Shown piece after piece: positions 1 through 12,139 of a stretch of 64,000 nt of DNA (position 1 is the first letter of the stretch; the number at the start of each line of letters is the position of its first letter). The position numbers were made by a program, and so were the translations under genes. This DNA comes from Cycas panzhihuaensis. Taxonomy: Eukaryota > Cycadophyta. Below the pieces are notes generated by a model. It had not been told where the DNA came from, did no database searches, and saw only the letters and a list, made by a program, of their open reading frames with translations. The stretch covers positions 120,783,741-120,847,740 of the forward strand of contig CM041465.1 in assembly GCA_023213395.1 (NCBI GenBank), written 5' to 3'.

Positions 1-473
1 ATCTGACCTTAATGTGCCAATTGAGTAGCCAGATTCATTTTCTACTTCCGCCTTGAACTCTTTGAACTTGGAGAAGGCTTCTGATTTTTGCTTTAGCAAG
101 TAGACCCAGACTTTGTGAGAGAAGTCATCAATGAAAGATATATAGTACAATGCTCCTCCAAAGGATTGGGTGGACATGGGTCCACACAAGTCTGAGTGAA
201 CTAACTGCAAAGGATAAGATGCACGCCATGCTTTGCCTTTAGGAAAAGGCAGTCGATGTTGTGTCCCCATTATGCAAGCTTCGCAAAGACATTTTGAACC
301 ATACATCTTTAGAAGCCCATACACCATGCTTTTGTTTATCATCTGCTTGGATTGTCTAGGCTTAAATGTCCTAGACGTTGATGCCATAATCGAATTTTTG
401 ACAAAGATGTGGAACCGAGTAAGCGTAATCAAGAGTAATGTTATTGGCATCTAACTTATAAAGACCTTGATCC
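1..473 (-). pseudogene. pol: Copia-A integrase N-terminal part
   Basis: Minus-strand translation gives a GAG-pre-integrase-like stretch (LYKLDANNITLDYAYSV) and then integrase core residues such as a CGPMSTQSFGG-type segment and FIDDFSHKVWVYLLK from about 190 to 90, ending in an LRSD-type motif at the window edge. Several frame changes and stops are present. The integrase would insert the cDNA into the host genome. The domain is cut by the window boundary. Confidence 0.75.
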
Positions 474-843
474 TCATAGGCTACTGACGATCTGGTCATC
501 TTTGTCACAAATGATACATTTCCCATTTTTAAATAGTACGCTCATTTGTTGTTTGTTCAACTGGCTAACAGATAGCAGATTCTTCTCCATAGAAGGAATG
601 AAGTAGGCATCACTGTTGGGAAATGAAGAGGAAGGATGAAAAGGAGCTATCGTGCCTATTCCTGAAATCTCAACTAATTCATTATTTCCAAAGGTCACTG
701 ATTGACCTTTACCTTCCTTGATGTTGCATAGGAGTTCTTCACTCCCAGTCATATGTTGAGAAGCTCCCGAATCGACAATCCAAGTGTTATCAATGTTGCA
801 TGATTGGTATGCACAGAACAATTTGTCTTCATTGGCAAACTGA
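474..843 (-). pseudogene. pol: Copia-A aspartic protease region
   Basis: The frame contains WIVDSGASQHM, the copia retropepsin active site (D-S-G-A), about 20 codons in, followed by the usual FGNNELVEISGIGTI and SMEKNLLSVSQLN motifs that link protease to the pre-integrase zinc region. It lies downstream of gag on the same strand in a different frame, and ends in a stop at 474 before the integrase homology resumes. The enzyme would cleave the Gag-Pol polyprotein. The fragment is 115 codons, close to normal for this segment, but it is not joined to gag in one frame. Confidence 0.85.
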
Positions 844-1815
844 TTAAAATGGCATTGGTAGCCACCTCTTTGACCCCCCCTGCCTTGATAGGCACCTCGA
901 TTTGGTCGAGGGGGATTCTGCTGCTGATCTGGCTGTTGGAACCTTTGTTGAAACTGTTGTCGTGGCTGCTATTGTCTTTGACCCTGGTCGCTTGCTTCTT
1001 TGTTGTCTTCGAAGATCCGCTTGCTTCTTTCTGCAATCAGGTGCAATGTGGCCAGGTTTGCCACAATAATGACATACGACGTTGGACTTGGAAGATCCAA
1101 TGTTCATATTTCCAAACTGCTTTGTGAATGCAGGTTTGGATTTTTGATTTGCCTTTGCTTTTGCTGTGAAAGCACCTGTTGTAGATGGTTCTTCATTATC
1201 CTTAGCATAAATTTGTTCTTCTTGAAGCAATAAGCTTTCAAGTTCATTGAATGCCATCTCCCTTAGTGAACCATCTCGTGTAGTTGATGATATAAAGCCG
1301 TTGTAGTCCTTTGGTAATGCTTTTATGATGGAGGCTACGATTTCATCTCTTGTAGCTGGACTACCTAAAATATTTAATTCATTACAAACCTCCTTAATGG
1401 AGGACAAGAATGTCGACATTGGCTTTACAAATTTGATGGAGTACAATTTTGCTTTTATCATCAAAATGCGAGCTTCATCTCGCCTTTCATACAAAGAGGA
1501 CAATGTGTCCCATGCTTCTTTAGAAGATTTTGTAGAAGAAATATTTTGGTCTACATTTATGTCCACAACCATACGAATGAATGCCAAAGCAATTTCGTCT
1601 TTGGCCTCCCATGCAGCAACATGTTCATCATCTACAGGTGCATGTTGAATTTCATCATTATTATCCACAGGTGCAGGATTGGGGATTCTTCCAGAAACAT
1701 ATCCCCAAAATTCATTCATTATCAAGAGATTTTTTGTGATTCTTTTCCATTCTTGATAATTTGATTTCCCTGTTAGCCTTATGGTACATGCATTAAGCAT
1801 GTTTATGGCAGCCAT
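844..1815 (-). pseudogene. gag: Copia-A gag, UBN2-type with CCHC zinc knuckle
   Basis: A 323-codon frame begins MAAINMLNACTIRLTGKSNY and has the copia Gag layout: an N-terminal helical UBN2-like domain with KEAWDTLSSLYERRDEA near residues 95-110, an LxSLLLQEEQ stretch near 190, and the zinc knuckle CHYCGKPGHIAPDC (CX2CX4HX4C) near residue 248. Gag packages the element RNA into particles. The start is the first ATG after the leader. The last part of the frame (after about 1020) differs from the parallel frame of 749-1036, which fits better as the continuation, so a frameshift separates gag from pol. Confidence 0.88.
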
Positions 1816-3710
1816 CTTTCCACTTGATTAAGAGCTAACAAGTAACTTGGTGACTTCAAAGCTTCGTCGCTTAAGACCCACCCTCAAACAACACCACCAG
1901 TCTTGATTTTACAAGAAGATCCAACAACTAGTGGGGTGAAGAGAGGTGGAGGACTCTGGCTATTGAGTTGACCCAAAGTTAAGTGTAGCAGAGGCAAGGA
2001 TTTGACCTTTTTCGAGCCTCTCCAATTCAATTTTAAATTCACTTTTAAACAAGTCTAAGTGAATTTTTAATGTCCTTGTACTTGGAATTTTATGCCTTTT
2101 GGCTTACAAAGAATGCTTCTTAAGAAGCAATGAAAGAATGAGCACAAAAAAAAAGATTTCAAGTGCTTTATGATCCAAGTGAGGTGCTATGTATGCTTGA
2201 GTACAATGATAAAGTACTTTGAGTACTTAAAAGAAAATGATGCAAGGAACCTTTGATGAAGATAACAAAAATGGGTTCCTTTTAACCTTCAAAATCTGAT
2301 GAAGTGATGAAGCCACAAGGAAGGTGTACTCAAGAAATGCTCCAAAAGCCAACACGAACTCCACGCAGCGGCTGTTGAGACTTAAAATGTCTCAACAATC
2401 CAACAAGAAAATTGTGATTTTATTAAGTTTCAAATTGAGCCTTCCCTTTTTGAACTTATGAAGGCCAAGGTCACCATGCAAGGTGCCAAAAAAATGAAGT
2501 TAGGTGATAGTTTTCTTCACCTTTACAATGTAGATATGCCTTTTGATTACATTAATTAAGCTCAATGATGCTTTAATAGCATGAAAGTGTGCTAAAAGAG
2601 CTTAAAACAAGTGCTGAAAATCAACTTTTTAACAATTTTGCCTCCTTAGAACACCACGCAGGGAGTCTTTTTAGGCATTAACGCAAAGTTTTTGAGTCTC
2701 CAAGTAAGTGAGTTCAAGTTAGTATTGGTGATTTAATGAAATCACTCAATACTTAAAAGATTTTTAGCTTCAAAAGTACAAAAAAGTGATTTTTCTCTTA
2801 ATAAATTTAAGCTAAGGTCACTATGCAAAGTGCCTTGATTTAAAAATTTGACTTAGTAAGAGAAAAAGAACACTTTTAATGTATAAAATACTTGAAAGAG
2901 ACTTGATTGTTCTTAAATAAAGTCAGAAAAATTAAAAATCATTAAATACCCTTTGATTTTGGGTTAAAAAATGATTTTGGTAATTTAAAAGACTTTAAAT
3001 AAGAGATTTAAGTGATAACTTTAGGAAAAAGATAAATTAAAAAGAGAATATTCTTATGAATATTCTATTTCTTATAACCTAAAGTTATAAAGAAATGTTT
3101 TTTAAAAAATCGATTTTACGAAAATGCGATTTCCGTAAACCTGCGGCGGCAGAAAAACAGTCCTTCTGAGTGATTTTTCTCACCGATCGAAGGCAGACTT
3201 CAGAAAATGACTTCAGATCTGGACAACTCTCAGCATTCTGAGCATTCTGAGTAGTATATGTTGGCACTTTCAGTGAGTGCTTCAAAATAAAGTGAGAAAA
3301 AACGACGGCAGGCGGCGGCGACTTCCAAAATACTCAGAAGCTTGAATCTTAGTGAATACACAGCAGATCAAGCTGAAATTTCAGATGAGGGGCTGCACTG
3401 CTGAGAAAAAGATTGCTATCAATTTTCATGTCATTTGGTTGCTTGTGGGCTCCACAGTGAGCAAAACGAGAAAATGGAGGGCGCCCTTGTGGTTGAGAAG
3501 AAATGGCAGCCGTACGGCTATGTAGGGGCTAAAAACTTTCAACAAGATGCTTCAAGTTTCTTCTGTGGATGCTTCTACAGCTGCATACAGCGTCAGATCT
3601 TGGACAGCCAGCTAGAATGAGTGAAAAATGAGTAAAAAACCCCTGTTTTTGATGAAAAAATTCACTAAAAAATAGTGAATAAAGCTCCTCCTTCTAAAAA
3701 AAAAACTCCA
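1816..3710 (-). other. Copia-A 5' leader
   Basis: About 1.9 kb between the primer binding site and the gag start codon, long for a copia element (a few hundred bases is more usual). No protein homology was recognised. Several short ORFs are present and look random. A 9-bp stem with a 7-nt loop lies at 2373-2397 and would form in the element RNA. Confidence 0.6.
2373..2397 (-). other. Hairpin in Copia-A leader RNA
   Basis: The arms TGTTGAGAC and GTCTCAACA are perfectly complementary around the loop TTAAAAT. It lies in the untranslated leader of Copia-A. A role in packaging or dimerisation is possible but only inferred; a chance stem is also plausible. Confidence 0.35.
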
Positions 3711-3722
3711 GCTCTGATACCA
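3711..3722 (-). other. Copia-A primer binding site (initiator tRNA-Met type)
   Basis: Reads TGGTATCAGAGC on the minus strand, the perfect classical plant copia primer site complementary to the 3' end of initiator tRNA-Met. It lies two bases inside the 5' LTR end, which fixes the orientation of the element and one LTR border. Confidence 0.92.
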
Positions 3723-3724
3723 AT

Positions 3725-4169
3725 TGTGAAAAAATGGGCATTAAGCCACATTAGTCCCAAGAACTTAAGTGAGAGCACAATACCACAAATGCATGAAGCA
3801 TAAAACACAAAGAACACAAAAAGAAATAGGAGCAAGATCAAGATACCATGAATGGGAGTTGGAATTAGTCCAACCACCAAAGAATGCTTCAGCTTGATTA
3901 GCAAACTGACAGAATAACAATGAGCTCCAACTCTTGAGATGAGCAACAATGAAGAGAGGCCTCATTAAATAGAGGAAGATGAGAGGCCAAAGGCTATTGC
4001 ATGATTGATAAGTGTCAATCATGCAATGCATGCTTGCATGTAGGACAAGTGTCCATTGGGAGCTCTTGTGAGCAAAAGTGCAAGGGGGTCATTTGACCCT
4101 CAAGTGACAACGTTATGTCACTAAACATAAAGTGGGTGTGTACTTTATCACTTAAGTGATAAAGTCACA
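3725..4169 (-). repeat. Copia-A 5' LTR
   Basis: The border next to the primer site is clear: on the plus strand it begins TGTGAAAAAATGGG. The outer border is proposed at 4169, where TCACA gives a 5-bp terminal inverted repeat with TGTGA, for a length of 445 bp. The second LTR is outside the window, so the outer border is not confirmed; an alternative end is near 4200. A TATA-like CTATTTAATG on the minus strand lies near 3970. Confidence 0.6.
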
Positions 4170-4171
4170 CC
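4135..4171. promoter_or_regulatory. Long palindrome at the outer end of the Copia-A LTR
   Basis: 4142-4165 is a perfect 24-bp palindrome with half-site ACTTTATCACTT. Flanks GGTGTG and CACACC extend the symmetry to 37 bp with a single bulged T at 4141. It lies at the very start of U3 if the LTR border is right, where transcription factors bind. Function is inference. Confidence 0.5.
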
Positions 4172-7100
4172 TAAAGTACAAAAGTGCTAAAGTGCACACA
4201 TAATACAAGACTAGAAAGTACATTAGCTTAACATTATAAACATAAGGTAAACCATGAGGTTTAACAGTTAATGGGTCACGGGTAAACCATGCAATGAAGC
4301 ACACCCTCTCAACACTACCCCCACCCCCCCCCCCACCAAAAAACAAAAAATTCAAAGAAATTATAACAGAGGCAATATGTGCATATAGCTTCCATGTAAA
4401 TGTAAGATCTGCATGATTAGAAGAGATATGGGATTTCCAAAATGTATTTCTAATGATAGGCCATTGTTTCTTATCATGCAATAAGTAGGAAGTAACAGGG
4501 CACAAGGGATAAGCACATAGGAGTAAAAATGAGGTGATGAGATTCAATGCAAGTGAGGGACCTAAAAATGGATGCTAAAAGAAGACCGTAATGTGCCAAG
4601 GGAATGATTTTTGAGAGGTAAAAGTAACTGCATTGGATATGATCACAGATATTTTTAATGTCCAACAACATAGGAAAAATATTGATGCGAAAGGCTGTGA
4701 TGGTGATCAATGAGGATGGTAATAAATTTGAATAGTTGTCATATTAGTAACTTATTTGCTGGATAATTTATATCGTATTTGTCGCCAATATATATCCAAA
4801 ATGTAGGAAATTGGAAGTGCTTCTCGATTGTACCCTGTATTGAGCCAAATACAGAGGTATCTGACACTATATTCCATTACAGTATGTCTTGGATGGCTGT
4901 ATTCAGGAATGTTTTGGGCATACCAAGGAATATTCTAGCTATGTGTGGATTTTACCTTGACTATTGAAAAAATAAATAAATAAATAATGGTATTTTATTA
5001 AAAAGGAAGAAAACATTAAAAAGCATTTTAGAAATAATAACTTGTTCAAGATTTGCCACCATTTGTAGCAGTATTTTTGCTACTTCAAAAGTTGGTTGTA
5101 TCCCTATATCCTAAAATTTCAATATTACCCCATCCATTCCTGTTCTTTTTCCAATTGATGTTTTTATTCTCGTGTTTTTAGTTACTTACTAACTAATAGG
5201 ACAAAATAAAACTATCAAGTGAAGTGGGTGGAATGGGTGTGGCTGGGCAGGAGCTATAGCAGCAGTTGAGATAACTGAGGGAGGGAATGTTGAGAAGGAA
5301 GGCACCAAATGAGGAAGGGGACATGAGAAGTAGGAAGGAATGATGGACATTCAGAGAACATATGGATGATTGAATGAGAGGGGTCATAAATAGGGTTTCA
5401 CAAGGAAAAGGAGTGCCAATTGCAAGAGTGGGGCCCAAAATGGACCTGAAGAGTCAACCAATGATGGGTGAAATGAGGGTGGTTCCAAAGATGATTATCC
5501 TCTTTGAATGTGGTTGTGGAGGTTTGTGAAATCCAACAAAAGGAAAAATATGATATGATGACATGTGATGGCCTTTTGTAGTGGCAACAAATGCAAAGCA
5601 AAAAGGCTGTGATGGTAATAATAACTATAGAAAAAACAAGGGTGGAGTGACTTTGGAAGGTATTTTTCTTAGCTTGTCCAATGGACAATGAAAAAGAAGA
5701 TGGATATTGTTGTTTCTGATTGCAGAACCCATTGAACAAAATTCCTTGGCAAGTTGGCTATTAACCTACTAGGCCAGTCTTCTTTTGTCTTGAAGATTCA
5801 AGTGGGTCTGGATTATTAGTTGAATGCCACTGTTCAAAAGAAGAAAAATTAATGTTAGCGGATTTCCTTTGCTTTTGATTTAAAATAGCTTCTAACATCT
5901 CCTACAACAGGCAAGTGCAGCTCTATAGAGCCACGGTAATTTGGTTTCCAATGAAATTTCATTTCTTGCGAGGGCAACATCAATGAAGTACATAGAGTTG
6001 TTGATGCCTCAATTGTAATAATCTCCAAATGAGTAACTAGTCTAGATGTTGTGCTGGAACATCTAATAGCTGGAGTTAAAATTCAGCATTTGTGTCTTCA
6101 TAGTTTTGTTATCAAGTGTTAGAATTAATGTTTATTTGGTTTTTGTGAACATGCATCATCTACTATGACTCTACATTCATGGCTCAACTATCGGTGATTG
6201 ATTTTCTAGTATGGTTTACTATTTATGTGTTTGCTTTCTCGTGCAGCATAATAACTGTGATATTTACACAGTTAAATGTGACACAAGTATGTGCATTTCT
6301 AGGTAAGCCCATATAATTCCCCCATGACAAATTGAAAATGTGTGGACAGCCTAATCCATGGGCAGCATAAAATCAGGCTGTAGGCCATTCTGTGTAGCAG
6401 TGGTTCCTTTTTGTGTCCAGCATAAACCAATAATGCTAAACAGAGGTTGTAGTCGTAGGAATTCACAAAGGTACTGAAATATTTCTGTTGTAAAATTAGT
6501 AGGAACTACACCCAAGATTGCTATGGAGATGTATGCTTTGTAAACAAATGTGGTAGTATTTTTATGTTGGAACTTCAATTAGTTGAAAGGAAGTGTTCAT
6601 TTTCTAATTATAAATATGTTATGCAGGAGCCTCGACTTGGTAGATGGGGCCGGATTCAGGCTGCTCGTAATGGTGTTGCATTGTACCCAATTGATCTTCT
6701 ATGATGCACGTAACAGTGTAAAATGAAGAGAAGTGGTTATTAGTTTTTGTTTCAACTTGAGGTTTCATTATTTATTTCAGCATCCTCCCTGTTGAATGTA
6801 GTGGATCAGACAGATAAGTCTACCAAGCTAGATGGTTGCTTCAACATCATATTCTCGGTATGGGAAACTCCATTTCATTACCATGTTATGCCCATCTTAC
6901 TCTGAAATTGCAGTACATTTGAAAGATGTTTTGCAAATTTTTAGATTATGTGAGATTATTTTTGCCCAGTAACGGTATGGGCCGAGAAAATAGACTATGT
7001 TGTATCATAGCATATTTGTGTAAATGAATGGGGGAGAGCTTCCTAATTTAATGCTCTCATTGCACTTGCACGTGCTGCTATTTACAAATTAAAATCACTT

Positions 7101-9565
7101 GTTTTTTTTTTCTTAATTTGATCCATTATCTGTTGCCATTAGAAATGGATCAAATGAGATCATTCCACAAACGATTTGCTACACCTTAATAAAGAAAAAG
7201 CAGCAGTTTTTAGTTTGCTTTCTTCCCAGTGCTTTGGCAACACATTTTTTCTGTCGCTGAACTGCAAAATTTATGTAAGATTGCATGTTAAATTTTGTAT
7301 GCTAGAAGTTTAAAAGCCTAGGCATACAGATTGAAGTGCCTTTAAAATTTGGAGAGAAGAATCTGTATCATGCATGCATAATGATTATATTCACAATTAT
7401 CTCATTTTAAGTGGTGGAGATACTACAAAACATTGCAAATTTTATTCAAATATAGAAGCAGCTGTTATCTAAGTGCCATTTAGGAAATGTGTTTTCTTGA
7501 GCAAATACCCAGACACGAACAAAAGAGCACACACACACATTTATGGTTTCTACTCTTTAGGTCATCTTGACGCTACAAAATTTAAATTAGGTGGGGGTGC
7601 AATTTTAAATTGTAGAACATCTGTTGTTAAAAGATGGTCGAATGAGCTAATGAGTAGAAGGCACTCTATTACAACCCATACATTGAAGACCAAGTATACG
7701 CTACTAAAAATTACAGTTGGACAAAATTAGAATTTTAGTGTATGCAGTGCTGAACTGTAACATGTCATCAAGTCTTGGCAACATCATCAAAACTTCCATG
7801 CAATGAAATGGTTTTCGGCTATAAAACAAACACAACTTTATGTTAATGTAATTCAATTTATGCAAGATACAAAAATAGTTTCATTAAAGATGAGAAGGGA
7901 AATAAAAGATGAGAAGAGAAACACTCGATGACAAATTTTAGTAGGGAACAAGGAAGAAGCTAACCATCAATAATGACCAAATGATAGCACTGCAATAAGG
8001 AAAAAACCGACCACAAATGATTAGAACAAGGGCAGTTTCATTACATGCGCCCTACATCCAACTTGTAGTTGGAGGTCAGTGCATTCTGCTGACCATGTTT
8101 CGCTGACAGTACTTCTTGTTACATCCATTCGGTAGTAGTGGTTTTCTCCATGTGGAAATTTTTGTCAATAGCTACATACAAATAGTCAGAAGCTCACTTA
8201 CAGAATTAAATGTGAATAACTCATTCCCACAACTGCCTTCTACTTTTCACTTTGCCTTAACGCATGTAAAAGACAACATGAAAGATTGTAAAAAGTCAAC
8301 AGACACTTAATGAAGTAAAGAGGCAAGCCATATTAATATGCTTTTGAATTTAACTTTTAGAAATGATGGCGGCCTTCATTAGACATTGCATCTCTTTTAA
8401 TACACTTGGTCTCCTTTGGGCTTATGGGCATGTTCTCTCTTTTAGGCCTACAAGAAGGATAGATGACATTTTCTGGTGTCTTATTTTGTTCTTCCCTTGG
8501 ATAAGAATATTTCTATTGATGATCACTAGGCGACCAATTCATTGTATCAACTAATCAATAGTTTGTTAACAAATTTTGGGTATGAACATTTACAATATTT
8601 ATTGATTTATGCATTATAGGATTAATATCTTGGGACAACTATGATCATGGGAATCTAGTTGTTCAAAGCTTTCTTTGACCAATTAATATGAAAGATTGGG
8701 TGTATTCTTTGTAGGGGACAAGAAATGCACCATTGATATTTGATAAAAGCATAGGCTTTTGAAAGACACATTTGGTTTACAATGCATGATCAAAGTGAAT
8801 AATCTAACCAAATTCAGTCTTTGCCTATAAGAACATTGGTTGATAAGTTGACACAAGGATAAAGAGTATGGTTTACAAATAACAATCTCAATGTATTCAT
8901 AATAGAGTTCTATTTATCCAGAAGAAGACAGCTCAATTTATCTCAAACAATAGTTGGTTGATCAATGATAGAGTTGTGTTTATCTATTATAAAGTTGGTT
9001 GAAGAGTAAACAACGCCGAACAAATCATTGATTATTAGCAATTAATAGCTAGTTAATACCAACAAAAATATAATTATTATGTGAATTGAATGATTAACAA
9101 ATAGTCTACTTTGGTCAAAATACAATGAGTGATAACCATTAGCTATCCTTTTTAGCAACCAATGGGAATGTAGGGTATATATACTTAGTTGTGTAGCATG
9201 AGATGCATATTAATTTGGGTGAGTACTTGCATTGTTTTTTGCCATTGATTAGAATTGTCAAAAAATTCTAGTTGATAGCAACATATTGATAAAATATTAT
9301 GATTTTGTCCATTTGTTATGCCATGTGTATTGAAGTCATGGATTTGTAAACCAAGCCGAGTGAAAGGAAAGTAGGCATGATGAATATGTAGGATTGATAT
9401 TGTCATTGAGTAGGGCTTTCATGATATGAATGCACTAGTATTTTGTAGGGAATTGGTAGCCTAATAATTTTGGCTCTCTTACTTTCATAGATATGTGGAG
9501 TCTATTAGAAGAGTAAAAAAAATTGTTCACAAAGTAGAAAAAAAGTACTAAGTAAAAAATTTGTT
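4170..9565. other. Unannotated region between Copia-A and Gypsy-B
   Basis: About 5.4 kb with no recognisable transposon protein domain, LTR pair or RNA gene. Short frames at 4152-4710, 5193-5739, 7473-7730 and 8116-8554 lack domain signatures or coding bias and were not called. A C-rich run lies at 4319-4336. Weak exon-like stretches occur at 6628-6860 (separate entry). It may be old intergenic or intronic DNA, or transposon relics beyond visual recognition. Confidence 0.5.
6628..6860 (+). pseudogene. Possible exon fragments of an unidentified gene
   Basis: After an AG acceptor-like ATGCAG near 6622-6627 the plus strand reads EPRLGRWGRIQAARNGVALY and then PIDLL, a coherent segment ending at a TGA. 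A second open stretch after TTTATTTCAG (about 6780) reads SSLLNVVDQTDKSTKLDGCF before a GTATGG donor-like site. Between them a GT...AG interval of about 70 bp could be an intron, but the two open frames do not join in phase. I do not recognise the protein. It could be a decayed gene fragment or chance. Confidence 0.25.
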
Positions 9566-9570
9566 AGGAG

Positions 9571-10063
9571 TGTGTGTTGAGAAATTATAGTGGTCGACAA
9601 AAGTTAGTTGCAACCAGATGACTATAACGAAAAAGAAAGTAATCACATTGAAAAGCAATTAGTGATTGGAAGTCGGTATTTTGTGTGGGAACGATTGCAA
9701 CCAACCATAGAATTGGGGTTACTTCCAAGATGTGAAAAAGGAATAAATGTAAACAAATTTTGAAAATATGTGTGTGCATTAAGGTAATTGTTGATCACAA
9801 AGTGCCACGCACCTATGTATTGTAACATAACTTGCTGTGTATTGTATCTGCAAAGGGCTCTATGTACTGCTTTGGGTTGGCGTCTAGTTATGAGAGAACC
9901 AGACGCAACCCGTCATTAAAGAATGATTATGGTTTTTTCCCTCAATTGATGGATTGATGTACGTTTTTTAGTAAATGTATGATAGAGTTGATTGATACTT
10001 GTGACTATTTTATGTCTACTTATAGGTTTATGCATAATAGTATATAATAAGTAGAAGCACACA
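9571..10063 (+). repeat. Gypsy-B 5' LTR
   Basis: Starts TGTGTGTTGAGAAATTATAG and ends GTAGAAGCACACA, 493 bp; the same termini close the 3' LTR. The AGGAG target duplication is directly outside. It contains two GTTGCAACC-like motifs (about 9608 and 9690) that resemble the tandem repeat unit found at 16.4-17.3 kb in the same element. Confidence 0.9.
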
Positions 10064-10082
10064 CTGGTTTCGTTGTCGTCTG
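10064..10082 (+). other. Gypsy-B primer binding site, tRNA-Asp-like
   Basis: Immediately inside the 5' LTR, TGGTTTCGTTGTCGTCTG resembles the tRNA-Asp type site TGGCGCCGTTGCCGGGGA of many plant gypsy elements, with the CGTTG core kept. Several substitutions make the exact tRNA uncertain; the position directly after the LTR supports the call. Confidence 0.6.
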
Positions 10083-10605
10083 AACTCATGATATGTAGAA
10101 TGGATAGAGTTGAGTAGAGTATTGAAGTCCTCTTCTATGCGACCCAGGGCGAAAGTTGAATCACGCCATGATCAAAAGGAACACTAGGAGAAAGATAGGC
10201 TCCAAACAGAAATACGAAGGCTCAGATTTGCAATCACACCAAAAAGGCAAGTGAAGAGGGCGACCATCTACATACTCAACAGAGAGGAGAAAGTCAAAAA
10301 ATAATAGTGAGGCAAAGGAACAAAATCTGGACGTGACTGAAGCATAGGCAGAAGATAGAAATGATCAGAGGTGTGCAACAGAAGAGAAATTTGTAAAGAA
10401 TGAACTAGAGCAAGCAACGTGTGTGGAAGGATGAAGCCAACAAGATTCCATTGAAAAAGGAAACTTGCAGAAAGAAGGAACAATAGTGTCAAAGGAAAAT
10501 TCTATTGAATTAGGAATATATAGTGTTATTGAACAAACTTGGAATCATCATTTACTAGAAATTTGAACTTTGAGTCTCACAATAAATCCTCTTTTCAAAC
10601 TACCA

Positions 10606-11700
10606 ATGGCAAGTTCAGGTAGCATCATGGGAGGAATGACGAGTAATAATACACCACACGTAGGACAAAGCAAGGTACTAGGTGAAGCAACTCAAGGAGG
10701 TATAACCCCCTATATCATTGTATAAAGTAATTTGATGTTTTCAAGCCTACAATTTGATGAAATCACAGATCTAGGTGATCATTTGGCTCTATTTAAAAAT
10801 ATGATCATGATTAAAAGGATTGTGGATCAAGGAGAAATAAAGGCTCATTTTTTTTCAACGTTGAGAGGGTCAGCCGTTGTATGGTTCCAATACGTAACAT
10901 CATAGCAGTTAAATTGGAATCAATTACAAGAACAGTTTTTTAACAGATTTCAAAAGCTAAGGGACCCAATAGTTATTTTATAAGCTTTGGAAGAAATTTG
11001 GCAATATCTTACGGAATCTTTCAATGATTTTAATGGAAGAATGATAGTTATTATGAATAAAATGCAATCCACAACTACAATAAATCCCATGCTGGCAATG
11101 AAATACTTTGTGTAAAGACTAATACCACAACTTAGAGACAAGGTAATGTTATATCTAATAAATAGTTATGAGTAGGTCAAGGAGTTAGCTTTGAAGTTTG
11201 AAAAAAATGAAATCAACCTACTCTTAAATGGCAATGCAATCATCAACATATTTTCCAATAACGGGCTTTGGAACATAGCCTATGCAGACACTACAAATGG
11301 GTACTAACCTAAAGATTGAAGCATTAAAGAAAGAGGTAGAGGCATGAAAACAACAACTACCAGTTTTTGTTCCAGTTAGTATGCAACTAAATTAGGAGTT
11401 AGAAAAGCTACGTGTAGAATTGTCCCGTCTAGGACTAGAAAAATCAAGAGAAAATATTTGGTGTCCCATGCCTTGCAATAAGCAAGGACACCCAAAGAAC
11501 AAACATGGAGGATCTGTGAAATAGTGCAATAATTGTTGAAATGTTATTTTAGTGTATTTCCAAAAAACAGAACATGGAATGATAAAATAATACAAAGGGA
11601 AAACAATATCAATTCATTGTTTTCTATGTTAAAGATGGGGACATTATAGATCTGAATGTCCACTAAAGAAAATGATAAGAGTCCATTTACGAAGAATGTA
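10606..11700 (+). pseudogene. gag: Gypsy-B gag
   Basis: From an ATG at 10606 the frame reads MASSGSIMGGMTSNN and continues, with stops, into the gypsy Gag core GEIKAHFFSTLRGSAVVWFQ (about 10830-10890) and an FFNRFQKLR motif, typical of the retrotransposon Gag domain. Near 11619-11663 a CCHC knuckle survives as CFLC, a stop, then RWGHYRSEC, so one knuckle codon is now TAA. Gag forms the particle. Multiple stops show it is dead; the C-terminal limit is approximate. Confidence 0.8.
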
Positions 11701-12139
11701 GGCCAACAGATCACAAATAGGCAAATTGCCTAAAGAATAATAAAGTCCAAAATGCAAATTTAGTAAACGTAGTCTTGGACCAAGAAAAACCTACATATTT
11801 TCAAACACGTAGTGGTAGAACAATGGAATCTTTTTTTCAAGATAATTTTTTATATCCAATAGTTGAAAAATAGTGGTTACAAGAAGTAATAAAAATTCTT
11901 CAAGAAGCCATAGGAGAAGCACAATAAGAGGATTTCCAATAAAAATAAAGATTCAAAGGCTTGCATTATAAAAGAAGATCAACACAAGCAACACAAGAAG
12001 GTATGAATCCTTGGCAAAGGTTGCAAATGATAAAAGATGTGCTTACTAAATTAGGAGTTTCAATTCATATATCAATCATGATTAAATGGTGGGAAGTAGA
12101 TTACTTCCAGCAATTAGTATTGGAACAAATCAAAAAACT

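Larger units (their letters stand above)
1..4169 (-). mobile_element. Copia-A, Ty1/copia LTR retrotransposon, 5' part
   Basis: Read on the minus strand this is the 5' half of a Ty1/copia element: 5' LTR (3725-4169), primer binding site (3711-3722), a leader of about 1.9 kb, gag (844-1815), protease and the start of integrase, which runs off the left edge. The order gag, protease, integrase before reverse transcriptase is that of Ty1/copia. The coding part is broken by frameshifts, so the copy is dead. The 3' half and 3' LTR lie left of the window, so no target duplication can be checked. Confidence 0.88.

Noticed and set aside
804-1127. Plus-strand frame opposite Copia-A gag
   Set aside because: It is the shadow of gag on the other strand and has only hydrophobic low-complexity content.
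5193-5739. Two overlapping minus-strand frames of 81 and 113 codons
   Set aside because: No domain, no conserved motif, and composition like the surrounding non-coding DNA.
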